Below the pieces are notes generated by a model that saw nothing but the letters and a program-made list of their open reading frames with translations, had not been told where the DNA came from and ran no database searches. A program made the translations under genes and the position numbers. 44,558 bases of DNA from Acanthamoeba castellanii str. Neff (lineage: Eukaryota > Discosea > Longamoebia > Acanthamoebidae). Positions 44,204-44,558 of the stretch are shown here, piece by piece (position 1 is the first letter of the stretch; each line of letters starts with the position of its first letter). The stretch is taken from contig NW_004457626.1 of assembly GCF_000313135.1 (NCBI RefSeq), positions 42,358 through 86,915 of the forward strand. The letters run 5' to 3'.

Positions 44204-44467
44204 GTTGTGTTTTGTTGTGTGGCGAAACGACAAGAAAAAAAGAAGATGGTCCTTGTTTTGTTGTTTATTGACGGAGTCCGATGATTTCATTGGCCAGGAA
44301 AATTATATCCAACCAATGATTTTCCTCCGTAATCCCGGAGAAAATCTCCCAATCAAACCACGCCCATTGGTCGATCCTTAAATGAGCACAGCCACCTTAA
44401 GATGACATAATGCTGTGTGCGCCCTGACGAAGAAGACACTGTCGGGGCCAATGATCGTTGGTACACT
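44204..44467. promoter_or_regulatory. Upstream region of saposin gene
   Basis: Contains GATTTTCCTCC, several CCAAT-like ATTGG motifs (44290, 44316, 44368) and an A-rich AAGAAAAAAAGAAG stretch before the saposin ATG. CCAAT boxes are common in eukaryotic promoters; no function shown. Confidence 0.35.
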
Positions 44468-44558
44468 CTAGTAGCCGTCGGAATAGGCCTTGGTCGGATA
44501 CTCCTTGGTTGGGGCGAAGCCCTGGAGCTTGTAGAGGGCGTCCTTGATGGTGGTCAGG
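44468..44558 (-). CDS. C-terminal end of a gene, partial
   Basis: The last 29 codons of a minus-strand frame run from the window edge to TAG at 44470-44468: LTTIKDALYKLQGFAPTKEY followed by PTKAYSDGY. Codon use and the clean stop favour a real gene. Too short to assign a family. Confidence 0.6.
   Translation of the reverse strand, partial: LTTIKDALYKLQGFAPTKEYPTKAYSDGY

Overview
The window is nuclear DNA from a GC-rich amoebozoan, most probably Acanthamoeba. The evidence is dense genes with many short GT-AG introns, gene starts in an ACACACAAGATGG-like context, Rac, Frizzled-like and tandem hybrid histidine-kinase genes, and a 5S rRNA gene and a tRNA gene set between protein genes. Species assignment is inference. 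Exons were placed by hand from splice motifs, reading phase and family motifs, so single boundaries may be off by a few bases.

Layout. 1-984 (+) is the end of an ankyrin-repeat gene. 1093-1953 (-) is a 2OG-Fe(II)/prolyl-4-hydroxylase-like enzyme. 2104-5345 is a sharply bounded CpG-depleted island with decayed, shuffled exons of a histidine kinase and several unassigned repeats. 5627-13627 (+) is the intact-looking relative: a very large tandem hybrid sensor kinase (PAS/GAF-HisKA-HATPase-REC-PAS-GAF-HisKA-HATPase-REC, about 27 exons) whose last receiver contains an apparent one-base frameshift. A 5S rRNA gene lies at 13723. Two minus-strand genes follow: a Golgin-A7/ERF4-like membrane protein and an isopenicillin-N-synthase-like oxygenase. 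Next are a Rac GTPase (16813-17608, +), a Frizzled-like receptor (18326-21238, +), a tRNA-Pro(CGG), an unassigned multi-pass membrane protein (21546-22809, +), ribosomal protein S18 (23390-24054, +) and S20 (24994-25530, -).

26212-31845 (+) encodes a 1,334-residue protein with an intact tyrosine-kinase-like domain followed by a predicted pseudokinase. 32129-34006 (+) is an E2F transcription factor whose upstream region carries two canonical E2F sites. 34372-35247 (-) is a small unassigned membrane protein. 35696-41845 (-) is a DEAH-box helicase of the DHX37/Dhr1 (ribosome biogenesis) type. It shares a 131-bp divergent promoter with a STEEP1/CXorf56-like gene (41977-43234, +) that seems to end in an extra zinc-knuckle exon. 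43370-44203 (-) is a secreted saposin-B protein, and a minus-strand gene tail closes the window.

The main theme is signalling (histidine kinase, Rac, Frizzled-like, dual kinase, E2F) mixed with ribosome genes (S18, S20, 5S, DHX37). The most unusual signal is the CpG-depleted graveyard of histidine-kinase exons beside its intact relative: the two copies differ mainly by CG to TG/CA changes, the pattern left by cytosine methylation or a RIP-like process.
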